From assembly GCA_030149365.1 (NCBI GenBank), contig JASBRP010000001.1, forward strand, positions 62,001 through 126,000: a DNA stretch of 64,000 nucleotides, written 5' to 3'. Positions 51,139 through 61,275 of this stretch are shown in pieces. Source of the stretch: Solimonas sp. (GTDB lineage: Bacteria > Pseudomonadota > Gammaproteobacteria > Nevskiales > Nevskiaceae). Below the pieces are notes generated by a model. The model was not told the origin of the DNA, did not search any database, and worked only from the letters and a program-made list of their open reading frames with translations. Each line of letters starts with the position of its first letter. The first letter of the stretch is position 1. A program made the position numbers and the translations under genes.

Positions 51139-52152
51139 TTGCCGGAACCGACCACCCTCGCCACCTGGGCCGCCGCCATCGCCCGTGCCCTGCAGGCACG
51201 CGGCTGCGACGCCCCCGCCCTGTTCGCCCAGGCCGGCCTGGACTACGCCCGCCGTGATCAGCCCGAGGCCCGCTACCCCCTGCGCGGCATGACCCGCCTG
51301 TGGCAGCTGGCGGTGACCGCCACCGGCGACCCCGCCTTCGCCCTGGACCTGCCCCGCCAAGTCCAGCCCGGCACCCTCCACGCCCTGGGCCCGGCCCTGG
51401 TCATCAGCCCCAGCCTGTACGACGGCCTGCTGCGCCTGGCGCGCTACTCGCGCATCGTCAGCGACGCCGCCCATATCGCCCTGGAGCAGGAAGGCCCGCG
51501 CCTGTCCCTGGTGTTCCGCCCGCCGCACCACGATGTGCCCCTGGCCCACGCCGCCTTCGAGGCCTTCATGGCCACCACGGTGCAACTGGGCCGCGGCCTC
51601 TCCGCCCACCACGAGGCCCTGCTGGCCTGCGAGTTCCGCCACCGCGCGCCACCGGACACCGCGCCCTACCTGCAGGCCTTCGGCTGCCCGGTGCGCTTCG
51701 GCCAGCCGCAGGACCGCCTGGTCTTCGACCTGGCCGAGCTGCAGAAACCCCTGCCCGGCGCCGACCCGCAGCAGTTGCGCTACTACGACGCCGCTGCCGC
51801 CGCTTATCTCGGCCGCTTCGACGCCCAGCCGGTGTCGCAGCGCGTGCGCGAGCACCTGATCCGCCAGCTCCCCGCCGGAGAGCCTTCCCGCGAGGCCGTC
51901 GCCACCGCCCTGAAGCTGACGCCGCGCACGCTGCTGCGCCGCCTGGCGGCGGAGAACGCGAACTACAAGGAACTGCTGAACGAGACGCGCCGCGAACTGG
52001 CGCTGTCGTACCTGCGGCAGGGACGCAGCGCAGCAGAGGTCACCTGGCTGCTGGGCTTCACCGACCCGAGCAATTTCGCGCGAGCGTTCCGGCGATGGAC
52101 AGGCATGGCACCGGCGAGTTGGCAGGATCAGCAGCAGCCCGCAGTGTCCTGA
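51139..52152 (+). CDS. AraC-family regulator, arabinose-binding-domain-like N terminus
   Basis: A 337-residue regulator if the TTG at 51139 is the start; another TTG at 51097 would add 14 residues, and no ATG fits. The N-terminal domain (about 20-210) resembles the OruR/ArgR-type sensor (DPAFALDLPRQVQPGTLHALG). The C-terminal HTH includes ELALSYLRQGRSAAEVTWLLGFTDPSNFARAFRRW. It is divergent from the alkylsulfatase-like gene and probably controls it. Confidence 0.88.
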   Translation: MPEPTTLATWAAAIARALQARGCDAPALFAQAGLDYARRDQPEARYPLRGMTRLWQLAVTATGDPAFALDLPRQVQPGTLHALGPALVISPSLYDGLLRLARYSRIVSDAAHIALEQEGPRLSLVFRPPHHDVPLAHAAFEAFMATTVQLGRGLSAHHEALLACEFRHRAPPDTAPYLQAFGCPVRFGQPQDRLVFDLAELQKPLPGADPQQLRYYDAAAAAYLGRFDAQPVSQRVREHLIRQLPAGEPSREAVATALKLTPRTLLRRLAAENANYKELLNETRRELALSYLRQGRSAAEVTWLLGFTDPSNFARAFRRWTGMAPASWQDQQQPAVS

Positions 52153-52670
52153 ACGTGTTCACCGTTCGGTCCTTCGACAAGCTCGGGGCCGAGGGGTGAA
52201 CAAGGGTCAGTCACGTCTGCCTCTGCAAGATGAGGAAACGTCTTCTGCATTCATGAAAGCTGCCGCACCGGGCCCTTGTGGGCCCGGCGGGCAGTACGTC
52301 TATCTTGTCAAAGAGCCAGACGGTCCCAGGACCCTTTCGCGGATGCAGCGGCAGAGCCCTACTCGGTTGTCTGCCGAACCGTTTGTACCGGCACGGAGCC
52401 TTGCGCCTGTAGCCCGAGGTGCACCTGGGCTCATGGGGATATTTTAGGTTTGGAGGCTCTGGGGACCTAACGGAGTTCCGTATTTCTTGCGGGCTTGATT
52501 GGCGGATCGCGTTCACCCTTCGACAGGCTCAGGGCGAACGGCTGGGTCGTTCGCTTCAAGTTCCCCCTCTCGGCAACTGCTCCTGCGTTGCCCTACCTCG
52601 GGCATCCATGCCCTCGCCAACCCTCTCCCCGCTAGCGGGGAGAGGAAGAGAGGGTGCAGGCAGAAAAGGC
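52153..52670. other. 518-base intergenic region rich in repeats
   Basis: It contains a degenerate R1 copy (about 52162-52190), a full R1 copy (52513-52542), the inverse copy of the 48-base unit (52572-52618) and a perfect R4 palindrome (52622-52645). Between 52200 and 52500 composition is less GC-rich and an 83-codon plus-strand frame is open, but it has no recognisable features and I do not call it a gene. Confidence 0.65.
52513..52645. repeat. Composite repeat block (R1 + 48-bp unit + R4)
   Basis: An R1 element (CCTTCGACAGGCTCAGGGCG) is followed by a conserved joiner, the 48-base unit shared with 12407-12454 in reverse, and the perfect 24-base palindrome CCTCTCCCCGCT/AGCGGGGAGAGG at 52622-52645. 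It lies 25 bases beyond the dcd stop, where the palindrome may also stabilise or end the transcript. Confidence 0.8.
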
Positions 52671-53236
<566 letters not shown>

Positions 53237-53237
<1 letters not shown>

Positions 53238-54319
53238 CAGTCTTCCGTAATCTCGATGCTCGGGAACGCGTCGTCGGCCGTGCCGTAGGCCAGGCCCGCG
53301 GCGGCGCGGCGGGCGATGTCGCGGTACAGCTGCGAAAGATCGGACTCCGGGTCCGCCGCCACGGTGGGCTTGCCGCTGTCGGCCTGCTGGCGGATGCGGA
53401 TGTCCAGCGGCAAGCGCCCCAGCAGTTCCACGCCGTAGTCCTGCGCCATGCGTGCGCCGCCACCCTCGCCGAAGATCGGCGTGCTGTGCCCGCAGTTGGG
53501 GCAGCAGAACGTGCTCATGTTCTCCACCACGCCCAGCACCGGCACGTTGACCTTGCGGAACATCTGCAGGGCCTTCTTGGCATCCAGCAGGGCGATGTCC
53601 TGCGGCGTGGTCACCACCACCGCGCCGCTGACCGGTACGCGCTGCGACAGCGACAGCTGGATGTCGCCGGTGCCCGGCGGCAGGTCGATCACCAGGTAAT
53701 CCAGGTCGTCCCAGCGCGTCTCGTTGAGCAGCTGGCCCAGGGCCTGGGCGATCATCGGGCCGCGCCAGATCATCGGCTGGTCGTCCTGCGGCACCAGGAA
53801 GCCGATGCTCATGGCCTGCAGGCCATGAGCGACGATGGGATGCATGTTCTTGCCGTCCGGCGACTGCGGCCGGTCGCGGCTGCCGAGCATCTGCGGCTGG
53901 CTGGGGCCGTAGATGTCGGCATCCAGGATGCCCACGCGGGCGCCCTCGGCCTGCAAGGCCAGCGCCAGGTTCACCGAGACGGTGGACTTGCCGACGCCGC
54001 CCTTGCCGCTGGCCACGGCGATGACGTTGCGGATGCCCGGCAGCGGCTGCAGGTTCTTCTGCACCGCCTGCGACTGGACCTTCCAGCCGATCCGGATCTC
54101 CGGCTCCACGCCCAGCGCGGCCTTCAGGTCGGCACGGATGCCGGCGGCCAGCGAATCGCGCAGGCCGGCGGCCGGGAAGCCGATCTCCAGGTCGATGGAC
54201 GGCTTGCGGCCGGCCTCGATGCGGCGCACGGCACCGGCAGCCATCAGGCTGCGGCCGATCAGGGGATGGACGTGGCGGTCCAGGACCGCGGCAATGGCGT
54301 CAGGGGTCAGGGTGCTCAT
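53237..54319 (-). CDS. apbC: Fe-S cluster carrier ATPase ApbC/Mrp
   Basis: A 360-residue P-loop protein. An N-terminal MIP18-like domain (1-90) precedes the deviant Walker [10 protein letters not shown]. The dimer-bridging Fe-S motif is CPNC (in [10 protein letters not shown]). It delivers iron-sulfur clusters to apo-proteins. It is transcribed with dcd and faces away from the metG region. The gene order metG/apbC/dcd is common in gammaproteobacteria. Confidence 0.96.
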
Positions 54320-54430
54320 GGGGCGGGGATTTTAACAGCCCCAGGGCGGCCGTCGGAGGGATCCGTGCCGCCATCCATGGCGAGACTTCATTTCTTGATT
54401 CAGCCCCGGGGCGGCCCTCCTTGGCCGCCC

Positions 54431-54479
54431 GTGATCCGCCGCAGGCGATGACATTTAGTCATCGCCTGCGGCGGATCAC
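54431..54479. repeat. Perfect 22-bp hairpin
   Basis: Arms 54431-54452 (GTGATCCGCCGCAGGCGATG...) and 54458-54479 are exact complements with the five-base loop ATTTA. There is no T-tract on either side, so it is not a standard intrinsic terminator. It sits between apbC and the His-rich protein gene, next to the terminator at 54484-54512. Confidence 0.9.
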
Positions 54480-54483
54480 CCAT

Positions 54484-54512
54484 GAAAAAGCCCGGCGCGG
54501 GGCCGGGCTCCA
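54484..54512 (-). terminator. Intrinsic terminator for the His-rich protein gene
   Basis: On the minus strand AGCCCGGCCCCGCGCCGGGCT forms a GC-rich stem and is followed by TTTTT. It lies within a few bases of the stop codon of the gene at 54516-54968. Confidence 0.85.
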
Positions 54513-54515
54513 GGT

Positions 54516-54968
54516 TCAGTCGCGATCGTGCCGGTGACGCTTGTGGTGCTTGTGATCCTTGCCACGGCGGCGGTCGTCATAGCGGTGCTCCACCACGACC
54601 TTGCGCGGCCGGTCATGGTAATGGTGCTCCACTACCACGGGGCGCGGGCGCCCGTAGTGATGAACCACGTAATCGTGCCGGCGGTAGGGCCGGTCCTCAT
54701 CCAGGTCCACCCAGACACCGCCGCGGGTGTACTGCTGGTAGTACACGGGCAGGCGGCTGCCGAAGCGCCAGTTGCCGCCGTCCAGCCAGAACCAGGTGGT
54801 GCTGGCGGGCTCGTAGTAGACCTGGTGGGACGGGTAGTACATGTAGCGGTGCTTGGCCCGATGCCCATGCGCCGGTGCCCAGTCGGGCGGATGGGCAAAA
54901 GCCGCCTCCAGGGGCAGCAGCGTGGCGCTGAGCGCCAGCATCAGGGGTGCGAGCAATTTGCGGGTCAT
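54516..54968 (-). CDS. Exported His/Arg/Tyr-rich protein, unknown function
   Basis: A 150-residue protein. The start ATG at 54968 gives a signal peptide (MTRKLLAPLMLALSATLLPLEAAFA) with a cleavage site near AFA-HP. The mature part has many Tyr and Trp (WFWLDGGNWRFG, YYQQYTRGGVWVDLDEDRPY) and a C-terminal third dominated by His, Arg, Lys and Asp (VVEHHYHDRPRK, DHKHHKRHRHDRD). Similar secreted proteins of unknown role exist widely; metal binding is suggested by the His tail. A long overlapping frame into metG is rejected. Confidence 0.82.
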   Translation of the reverse strand: MTRKLLAPLMLALSATLLPLEAAFAHPPDWAPAHGHRAKHRYMYYPSHQVYYEPASTTWFWLDGGNWRFGSRLPVYYQQYTRGGVWVDLDEDRPYRRHDYVVHHYGRPRPVVVEHHYHDRPRKVVVEHRYDDRRRGKDHKHHKRHRHDRD

Positions 54969-55097
54969 GGGGTGCCTCCGGGTGGCTCTTTGCAGGACTC
55001 GCCGCCAGATTAGGCCCCGCCGATGAATTGGGACTGAACTGTCCCCCACCCCAGCTCCGGTGCGATAATCCCAGCTCATACAAACACCTGTCCGCCC

Positions 55098-57143
55098 ATG
55101 AGCCGCCAGATCCTCGTCACCAACGCCCTTCCCTATGCCAACGGCCCGATCCACCTGGGCCACATGGTCGGCTACATCCAGGCGGACATCTGGGTGCGCT
55201 ACCAGCGCCTGCAGGGCCATGAGGTGCACTACGTCTGCGCCGACGACGCCCACGGCACGCCGATCATGCTCGCCGCCGAGAAGGCCGGCGTGACGCCGGA
55301 AGCCTTCATCGCCGGGGTCAAGGTCGAGCACGAGCGCGACTTCCGCGAGTTCGGCGTGAACTTCGACATCTACCACTCGACGCACTCGTCCGAGAACGAG
55401 GAGATGGCCGGCCTGATCTACACCCGCCTGAAGCAGGGCGGCGCCATCGCCAGCCGCACGATCCAGCAGCTCTACGATCCGGTGAAGGACATGTTCCTGC
55501 CGGACCGCTACATCACGGGCGAGTGTCCTCGCTGCGGCACCGCCGACCAGTACGGCGATAACTGCGAGAACTGCGGCGCCGCCTACGCGCCCACCGACCT
55601 GAAGAACCCGCGCTCGGTGGTCTCCGGCGCCACGCCGGTGATGAAGGACTCCGAGCACTACTTCTTCGAGCTGCCGCGCTTCCAGGCCTTCCTGCAGGAA
55701 TGGCTGGCCGGCGACGTGGCGCATAGCTCTATCCGCGCCAAGCTGCAGGAGTGGTTCGACGGTGGCCTGCGCGACTGGGACATCTCGCGTGACGCGCCCT
55801 ACTTCGGCTTCGCCATCCCCGGCGCGCCGGGCAAGTACTTCTACGTCTGGCTGGACGCGCCGATCGGCTACATGGCGGCCTTCCGCGCGCTCTGCGCGCC
55901 GCGCAAGCTGGACTTCGACGCCTACTGGGCCGCCGGCTCCAAGGCCGAGCTGCACCACTTCATCGGCAAGGACATCGTCAACTTCCACGGCCTGTTCTGG
56001 CCGGCGATGCTGCAGGGCACGCAGCATCGCACGCCGACGCGCCTGCACGTCAACGGCTACCTGACGATCAACGGCGCCAAGATGTCGAAGTCGCGCGGCA
56101 CCTTCATCCGTGCGCGCACCTACCTCAACCACCTGAACCCGGAGTACCTGCGCTACTACTTTGCCGCGAAGCTCGGCGACGGTCCGGATGACCTGGACCT
56201 GAGCCTGGAAGACTTCACCAACCGCGTGAACAGCGACCTGGTGGGCAAGTACGTCAACATCGCCAGCCGCTGCGCCGGTTTCATCGAGAAGCTGTTCGGC
56301 GGCCGTCTGGCCCTGGCCATGCACGACCGCACCCTGTTCGAGGACTTCGCCGCCGAGGCGGACAACCTGGCGCGCCTCTACGAGTCCGGCGACTACGCCG
56401 GCGCGATGCGCGAGATCATGCTGATGGCCGACGACGCCAACGCCGAGGTGCAGAAGCTCGCGCCCTGGACCATGGCTAAGGACGAAGCCCGGCGCGAGGA
56501 ACTGCACCAGGTCTGCACCACCTTCCTCAACCTGTTCCGCCAGCTGACGATCTACCTCAAGCCCGTGCTGCCGAGCCTGGCCACGCAGGTGGAGCACTTC
56601 CTGCTGGCCGAGCAGCCGCTGGCCTGGGCGGACGCGCACAAGCCCCTGCTGGGCACCGACATCCGCCCTTACGCCGCCCTGATCACCCGTGTAGACCCGA
56701 AGGCCACCGAAGCCATGATCGCCGAAGAAGCCGCCAGCGCCGCTCCCGCGGACAAGAAGCCCGAAGCCACCGCCAAGACCAAGGCCGCGGCGCCGGCACC
56801 GGCCGACGATGCCGGGCACATCGGCATCGAGGACTTCGGCAAGGTGGACCTGCGCGTCGCGCGCATCGAGAACGCCGAGCACGTCGAAGGCGCCGACAAG
56901 CTGCTGAAGCTGAGCCTGGACCTGGGCCCCCTGGGCAAGCGCCAGGTCTTCGCCGGCATCAAATCCGCCTACGCGCCGGAGCAACTGGTGGGCCGCCTCA
57001 CCGTGATGGTGGCCAACCTGGCGCCGCGCAAGATGAAGTTCGGCATGTCCGAAGGCATGGTGCTGGCCGCCAGCCACGGCGACGGCAAGCCCTTCCTGCT
57101 GCTGCCGGATGATGGGGCGGAGCCGGGGATGCGGATCAAGTAA
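55098..57143 (+). CDS. metG: Methionyl-tRNA synthetase
   Basis: A 681-residue class I synthetase charging tRNA-Met. The HIGH motif is HLGH (19-22), the zinc-binding insert has CPRCG and CENCG, and KMSKS is at 328-332. A flexible Ala/Lys-rich linker (about 545-575) leads to the C-terminal EMAP/Trbp111-like tRNA-binding domain ([25 protein letters not shown]), which mediates dimerisation. Length and layout match the long proteobacterial form. Confidence 0.98.
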   Translation: MSRQILVTNALPYANGPIHLGHMVGYIQADIWVRYQRLQGHEVHYVCADDAHGTPIMLAAEKAGVTPEAFIAGVKVEHERDFREFGVNFDIYHSTHSSENEEMAGLIYTRLKQGGAIASRTIQQLYDPVKDMFLPDRYITGECPRCGTADQYGDNCENCGAAYAPTDLKNPRSVVSGATPVMKDSEHYFFELPRFQAFLQEWLAGDVAHSSIRAKLQEWFDGGLRDWDISRDAPYFGFAIPGAPGKYFYVWLDAPIGYMAAFRALCAPRKLDFDAYWAAGSKAELHHFIGKDIVNFHGLFWPAMLQGTQHRTPTRLHVNGYLTINGAKMSKSRGTFIRARTYLNHLNPEYLRYYFAAKLGDGPDDLDLSLEDFTNRVNSDLVGKYVNIASRCAGFIEKLFGGRLALAMHDRTLFEDFAAEADNLARLYESGDYAGAMREIMLMADDANAEVQKLAPWTMAKDEARREELHQVCTTFLNLFRQLTIYLKPVLPSLATQVEHFLLAEQPLAWADAHKPLLGTDIRPYAALITRVDPKATEAMIAEEAASAAPADKKPEATAKTKAAAPAPADDAGHIGIEDFGKVDLRVARIENAEHVEGADKLLKLSLDLGPLGKRQVFAGIKSAYAPEQLVGRLTVMVANLAPRKMKFGMSEGMVLAASHGDGKPFLLLPDDGAEPGMRIK

Positions 57144-57155
57144 AGTCAGACATGC

Positions 57156-57275
57156 CCCTCTCCCACCTGTGGGAGAGGGGATGGGGAGAGGGTTTCTGTA
57201 GAACACTCATGGGCCAGCACAGCCAAGTCTTACAGACACCCTATCCCCCACCCCTCTCCCGCAAGCGGGCAAGGG
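57156..57275. repeat. BIME-like pair of R4 palindromes after metG
   Basis: The perfect 11-base-arm hairpin CCCCTCTCCCA-CCTG-TGGGAGAGGGG (57156-57181) is followed by GGGGAGAGGGTTTCTGTA. After about 35 bases an inverted version of that segment (TACAGACACCCTATCCCC) precedes a second palindrome at 57250-57275. Two hairpins in mirror arrangement are the hallmark of BIMEs. The block fills the gap between metG and rsxB and may stabilise the metG mRNA end. Confidence 0.85.
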
Positions 57276-57288
57276 GTTGAGCGACGCC

Positions 57289-57915
57289 ATGCCCACCCTC
57301 GCCGACCGCATCGACGCCCTGCTGCCGCAGACGCAATGCCAGCGCTGCGGCTACCCCGCCTGTCGGCCCTACGCCGACGCGGTCGCCGAGAGCGCAGCGG
57401 GCATCAACCAGTGTCCGCCGGGTGGCGAGGAGGGCATCGCCGCGCTGGCCGCGCTCACCGGCAAGCCGGTGGTCCCGATGAACCCCATCAACGGCGTCCC
57501 GATCACGCAAAGCTTCGTCGCCGTGATCGACGAGCCGGTCTGCATCGGCTGCACCAAGTGCATCCAGGTCTGCCCCACCGACGCAATCCTCGGCGCCAGC
57601 CAGTTGATGCACACCGTGATCGAGGCCGAATGCAGCGGCTGCGAGCTCTGCATACCGGCCTGCCCGGTGGACTGCATCGCCATGATCCCGGCCCCGCAGT
57701 TGTCCATGCCGGCGCGGGCGCCGCAGTTCCGCCACCGCTACGAACAGCGCGAGCGCCGCCTGGCGCGTATCGCCGACGAGCGCCGCAACGTACACGAGCA
57801 GCGCAAGGCCCTGCTGAAGGCGCGAGCCACCACCGGCGATCCCAGCGAAGCCCCGTCCGACCCGGTGGCCCGTGCGCTGGCCGCCGCGCGCGCCAAGGCC
57901 GCCAAGCCTCAATGA
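57289..57915 (+). CDS. rsxB: RsxB/RnfB-type ferredoxin, stand-alone
   Basis: A 208-residue iron-sulfur protein. An N-terminal four-Cys domain (CQRCGYPAC...INQCPPGG) is followed by two 4Fe-4S motifs, [12 protein letters not shown] and [13 protein letters not shown] basic helical tail ([20 protein letters not shown]) and an Ala-rich C terminus end the protein. Unlike E. coli RsxB it lacks the N-terminal membrane helix, and no other rsx/rnf gene is near. I prefer ATG 57289 over a TTG at 57277. It precedes nth by ten bases, as is often seen. Confidence 0.9.
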   Translation: MPTLADRIDALLPQTQCQRCGYPACRPYADAVAESAAGINQCPPGGEEGIAALAALTGKPVVPMNPINGVPITQSFVAVIDEPVCIGCTKCIQVCPTDAILGASQLMHTVIEAECSGCELCIPACPVDCIAMIPAPQLSMPARAPQFRHRYEQRERRLARIADERRNVHEQRKALLKARATTGDPSEAPSDPVARALAAARAKAAKPQ

Positions 57916-57925
57916 ACCCCAGGAA

Positions 57926-58573
57926 ATGAATCCCAGGAAGCGACACGAGATCTTCTCGCGCCTGCGCGACGCCAACCCGGCGCCGACTACCGAGCTGAAC
58001 TACAGCACGCCCTTCGAGCTGCTGGTGGCCGTGGTGCTGTCCGCCCAGGCCACCGACGTCGGCGTCAACAAGGCCACCACCCGGCTCTTCCCCGTCGCCA
58101 ACACGCCAGAAGCGATCCTGGCGCTGGGCGAGGACGGCCTGAAGCAGCACATCAAGACCATCGGGCTGTACCAGACCAAGGCCAGGAACGTCATCGGCCT
58201 CTGCCAGCAGTTGCTGGACCTGCACGGCGGCGAGGTGCCTCGCGATCGCGAAGCACTGGAAGCCCTGCCGGGTGTCGGCCGCAAGACTGCCAACGTGGTG
58301 ATGAACACCGCCTTCGGCGAGGCCACCATCGCCGTGGACACGCACATCTTCCGCGTGTCCAACCGCACCGGCCTGGCCCCCGGCAAGAACGTGCGCCAGG
58401 TGGAAGACCGCCTGCTCAAGTTCACCCCCGAAGAATTCCGCCGCGATGCCCACCACTGGCTGATCCTGCACGGCCGCTACATCTGCAAGGCCCTCAAGCC
58501 CGAGTGCATGCAGTGCCGCATCGCCGACCTCTGCGAATACAAGCACAAACGCCTGCCGCCCCCGATCCCATGA
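57926..58573 (+). CDS. nth: Endonuclease III
   Basis: A 215-residue base-excision repair DNA glycosylase/AP lyase. The helix-hairpin-helix LPGVGRKTANVV carries the catalytic Lys and the following VDTHIFRVSNR the catalytic Asp. The [4Fe-4S] cluster motif is C-x6-C-x2-C-x5-C (CKALKPECMQCRIADLC). The start at 57926 lies downstream of the rsxB stop. It overlaps the next gene by ATGA. Confidence 0.97.
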   Translation: MNPRKRHEIFSRLRDANPAPTTELNYSTPFELLVAVVLSAQATDVGVNKATTRLFPVANTPEAILALGEDGLKQHIKTIGLYQTKARNVIGLCQQLLDLHGGEVPRDREALEALPGVGRKTANVVMNTAFGEATIAVDTHIFRVSNRTGLAPGKNVRQVEDRLLKFTPEEFRRDAHHWLILHGRYICKALKPECMQCRIADLCEYKHKRLPPPIP

Positions 58574-58929
58574 AGCCCCTCACCCCCAGACCCCGCCTGC
58601 ATGCCCTGCCGATGATCGCCACTGCCCTCGGCCTGGGACTGGGCGCCTACTACGGCGAACGCTGGTATCACCTGCCGCAGTACACGGAGCAGGACCTGCA
58701 GGCCTCGGTGGAACTGAACCTCGTCATGGACCAGGAGCGGCGCGGTCCGCAGTTGCAGCCCGCACCCGCAGAGCGTGAACGCCTGCGCCAGCAGATCCGG
58801 CAGGAGATCGATGCGGACATTGCCCGTGAACGGAGGGAAGTGCAGCAGGGTTTCGCGGGTGCGATGCTGATGCTGTTATTCGGTGGCGGGTACTTGGGCT
58901 TAGCACTCAAAAAAAGAGGCGCCTCTTGA
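58570..58929 (+). CDS. Small membrane protein with coiled coil, unknown function
   Basis: A 119-residue protein. A hydrophobic segment at about 13-28 (LPMIATALGLGLGAYYG) and another at about 95-111 (FAGAMLMLLFGGGYLGLAL) flank a charged helical middle (PAERERLRQQIRQEIDADIARERR). Start and nth stop overlap (ATGA), so translation is coupled. The stop codon lies inside the terminator hairpin at 58914-58939. No function is recognised. Confidence 0.78.
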   Translation: MKPLTPRPRLHALPMIATALGLGLGAYYGERWYHLPQYTEQDLQASVELNLVMDQERRGPQLQPAPAERERLRQQIRQEIDADIARERREVQQGFAGAMLMLLFGGGYLGLALKKRGAS

Positions 58930-58939
58930 GGCGCCTCTT
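58914..58939. terminator. Bidirectional intrinsic terminator
   Basis: AAGAGGCGCC-TCTTGA-GGCGCCTCTT is a perfect 10-base-arm hairpin preceded by an A-run. It ends the rsxB-nth transcript and can act for the convergent Ig-like lipoprotein gene, whose minus-strand transcript would read the A-run as U. Confidence 0.82.
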
Positions 58940-58998
58940 CCATATCTTCATCGCAGATCGCCGCCTCTACGAAGCAGGACCCATGGGGCACTTCTTCA

Positions 58999-60921
58999 TC
59001 AGAAGCGATCAAAGCAACTATTGCTCATCCCGAAGGGGCTTTCCGGCGGCAGATTGTCAAAGTCATTCTCCGTGGCTGCCAAATCGAAGTCCCGCGTTTG
59101 TCGAGTCTCCGTGCCACTGACCCTGACGGTACCGATCAGTCGCACCCGGACGAAGTAACCGAACTCCTTCGGATAGGTGACGTCGAACCTGCCGGTTCCG
59201 TCCGCCTGCAGGGTCACGGTACGAGGCACGGATGCCGGACGCCCGGGGGTCAGACTTCCATCGCCGTTATTGTCCTCGGTCTCACCCGGATCGATCGTGC
59301 CGTTTCCGTCCAGATCGGCCGCATCAAGGATATCGTTGAAATTCCACCCGCGCCCAGCGAATTGCGGCTGGGCATCCTCGGCAACGCAGGTTGTTGCAGT
59401 CCCTGCAAAGGCGTCTGCACGAAAACCTTTGGCATACTCGATGGGTTGGATTGCCAGAGTGAAGACGGCGTCCGAAACCGGATTGCCGCTGGAATCCTGG
59501 ACGATGGCGGTCCAGGGCATCTGATAAGTGGAGACGTCCTTCACGACCAGTTCAGCACCGGTGCCAAACTGGATGCTGACCGCACGAGCGCCAACCGTCA
59601 GGCGAGCCTGTGCCTGTATCGCTGTTCCACGAACCCGACCGGTAACGATCACACCGTCGGCGGCGCTTGCCTGGGACGAGGCCGTGTACGTGATTCGCGC
59701 GATGCCCTGACTGTTCGTCACGGCGCTCGGGCTGGAGAGCGACCCGCCGGTGATGTCGTTCAGCGTGAAATCCACCGTCTGATTCTTCACCAGATTGTTG
59801 CTGGCGTCATACACCGTCGCATTGATTTCGCTGGTCTGGTTCACCGAAACATTGGCAGGCACGCCTTGTACGCTAATGCTGGCCGGTGTTGTGGCGACGA
59901 ATTCGAAGTTCAGGGAAGCGGAGGGCCTCGTCAGCACGCTGCTCGAAGCCACCACGGTGGTCGGACCCGCCTGCTGGGACCAGACTTGAACCGTCGCGAT
60001 GCCCTGGGCATTTGTCAGCACGGTCGCTGCAGACAGCGACGCATGCGTCGCGCGGAATTCGATAGGCTGGTTTACCACCGGATTGCCTGCTGCGCCGGTC
60101 AGCCACTGCACGGCTAGCGTCCGAGCGGTCGCTTGGGTTCCAGTCGCGACCTCGCTGTTTCCAACGATCTGTGCCGGCGCCGGAGCAGGGGGTACGGCCG
60201 GCGGAGCAACGAACGAAAAACGATCCGTGGAAACCGAAATGTTGGTGGTCTGGGTCAGACCCAACGCGGTGACAGTCAGGGTCGAGGCGGCTTGCGTAGC
60301 CCTCAGGGTCACAACACCCTGCCCGGACGCATTCGTCGTAAACGTGGAGGGGGTCACCGTATTGCCAACATTCGTGGCTACATCGACCCGCTGCCCGGAG
60401 ATGCCGTCACCGGCAGCATCGACCAGCGAGATCGTGTATTGGGTGTCGGTGTTGATCTGGGTACTGCTCTGACCGGTCACATTCAATTGCGTGCCGATCA
60501 CGCCAATTGAGACCGTCTGCCTCAAGCCAGTCCCGCTGACTGCAGCGGAAATGCGGATGGTCCGATTCTGCGGATCGCCACCCGTGGTCAGGGTGGCCGT
60601 TACGCGGCCGGTGCTGTCGGTCACTGCAGGATTCGTCACCACGATCTCACCGGAGTCAGGGGTCGAGAAGACCACCGTGACCCCGGGCATCGCATTGTTG
60701 TTGCTGTCCTTCACGATCGCGATCAGGGACACGCCCTGGGTTACAGCGGAGGCGTCGGATGCCAACTGAGGCGAACTGGCCAGCAGCGTCAATTGGGAGG
60801 GCACCGGGTCTTCAGGATCCGGATTGTTGCCGTCGCCATTGCCCACCGAGCCGCCGCCGCATGCAGCCAGCATCAGCGACGCGACGGCCGCAAACAGGTA
60901 TCCGCGAGAGTGTTTGAACAT
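58999..60921 (-). CDS. Large Ig-like (Big-1) repeat lipoprotein
   Basis: A 640-residue lipoprotein with lipobox LMLAAC (C21), starting at ATG 60921. After an acidic linker (DGNNPDPEDPVP) it holds about four or five tandem Ig-like domains of the invasin/Big-1 type, each with a pattern like VTVVFSTPDSGEI...TDSTGRVTATLTT, VDVATNVGNTV...TNASGQGVVTL and VDFTLNDITGGSL...TNSQGIARITYT. Near the C terminus DLDGNGTIDPGE and DNNGDGSL resemble EF-hand/dockerin calcium loops. It is probably surface exposed and adhesive or structural. Its codons are somewhat less GC-rich than its neighbours. Confidence 0.87.
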   Translation of the reverse strand: MFKHSRGYLFAAVASLMLAACGGGSVGNGDGNNPDPEDPVPSQLTLLASSPQLASDASAVTQGVSLIAIVKDSNNNAMPGVTVVFSTPDSGEIVVTNPAVTDSTGRVTATLTTGGDPQNRTIRISAAVSGTGLRQTVSIGVIGTQLNVTGQSSTQINTDTQYTISLVDAAGDGISGQRVDVATNVGNTVTPSTFTTNASGQGVVTLRATQAASTLTVTALGLTQTTNISVSTDRFSFVAPPAVPPAPAPAQIVGNSEVATGTQATARTLAVQWLTGAAGNPVVNQPIEFRATHASLSAATVLTNAQGIATVQVWSQQAGPTTVVASSSVLTRPSASLNFEFVATTPASISVQGVPANVSVNQTSEINATVYDASNNLVKNQTVDFTLNDITGGSLSSPSAVTNSQGIARITYTASSQASAADGVIVTGRVRGTAIQAQARLTVGARAVSIQFGTGAELVVKDVSTYQMPWTAIVQDSSGNPVSDAVFTLAIQPIEYAKGFRADAFAGTATTCVAEDAQPQFAGRGWNFNDILDAADLDGNGTIDPGETEDNNGDGSLTPGRPASVPRTVTLQADGTGRFDVTYPKEFGYFVRVRLIGTVRVSGTETRQTRDFDLAATENDFDNLPPESPFGMSNSCFDRF

Positions 60922-61045
60922 TGGCTCCAGCCCGCCGCGTCCCCCGCGGCTCGAGGTAAAATTCAGCCCGATGCTATCCCAGAAAATCAATCGAAACAAG
61001 CAAGTCAGGCAACAAGTGAAAGTAGTATGCAAAGTGCGCGCTAGG

Positions 61046-61121
61046 TGGTGCCCTTGGCAGGAATCGAACCTGCGACCTACCGCTTAGGAGGCGGTCGCTC
61101 TATCCACTGAGCTACAAAGGC
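61046..61121 (-). tRNA. tRNA-Arg (anticodon CCT)
   Basis: A 76-base tRNA on the minus strand including an encoded CCA. The acceptor stem GCCTTTG/CAAGGGC pairs with a G-T wobble. The D-arm GCTCAGTGGATAGAGC, anticodon loop CTCCTAA (anticodon CCT) and T-loop GGTTCGATTCC are all present. It decodes the rare AGG arginine codon. It lies between the Ig-like lipoprotein gene and exeA. Confidence 0.97.
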
Positions 61122-61275
61122 ATCTTGGCACGATCATGCCGGCTGGTTGAGGTCCGGCCGATGACAGGTGCCGGCGGGCCGGCGGCGAATATTGTAGCTG
61201 TGCACGGGTCCAAGTGCCTGTAAGCCATCCGCTATACTCGATCCGGTCCAAGGACCGATCCCGAAGATCCCTACT

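Noticed and set aside
52196..52447. 83-codon plus-strand frame in the repeat-rich gap before dcd
   Set aside because: No recognisable motif, no good ribosome-binding site, and an equally long frame exists on the other strand. The area is dominated by repeats.
54516..57206. Single 896-codon minus-strand frame covering the His-rich protein and antisense metG
   Set aside because: Only its last 150 codons (from ATG 54968) encode a protein with signal peptide; the rest is antisense to metG.
58914..61121. Genomic island integrated at tRNA-Arg(CCT)
   Set aside because: No integrase and no direct repeat of the tRNA 3' end was found on the lipoprotein side.
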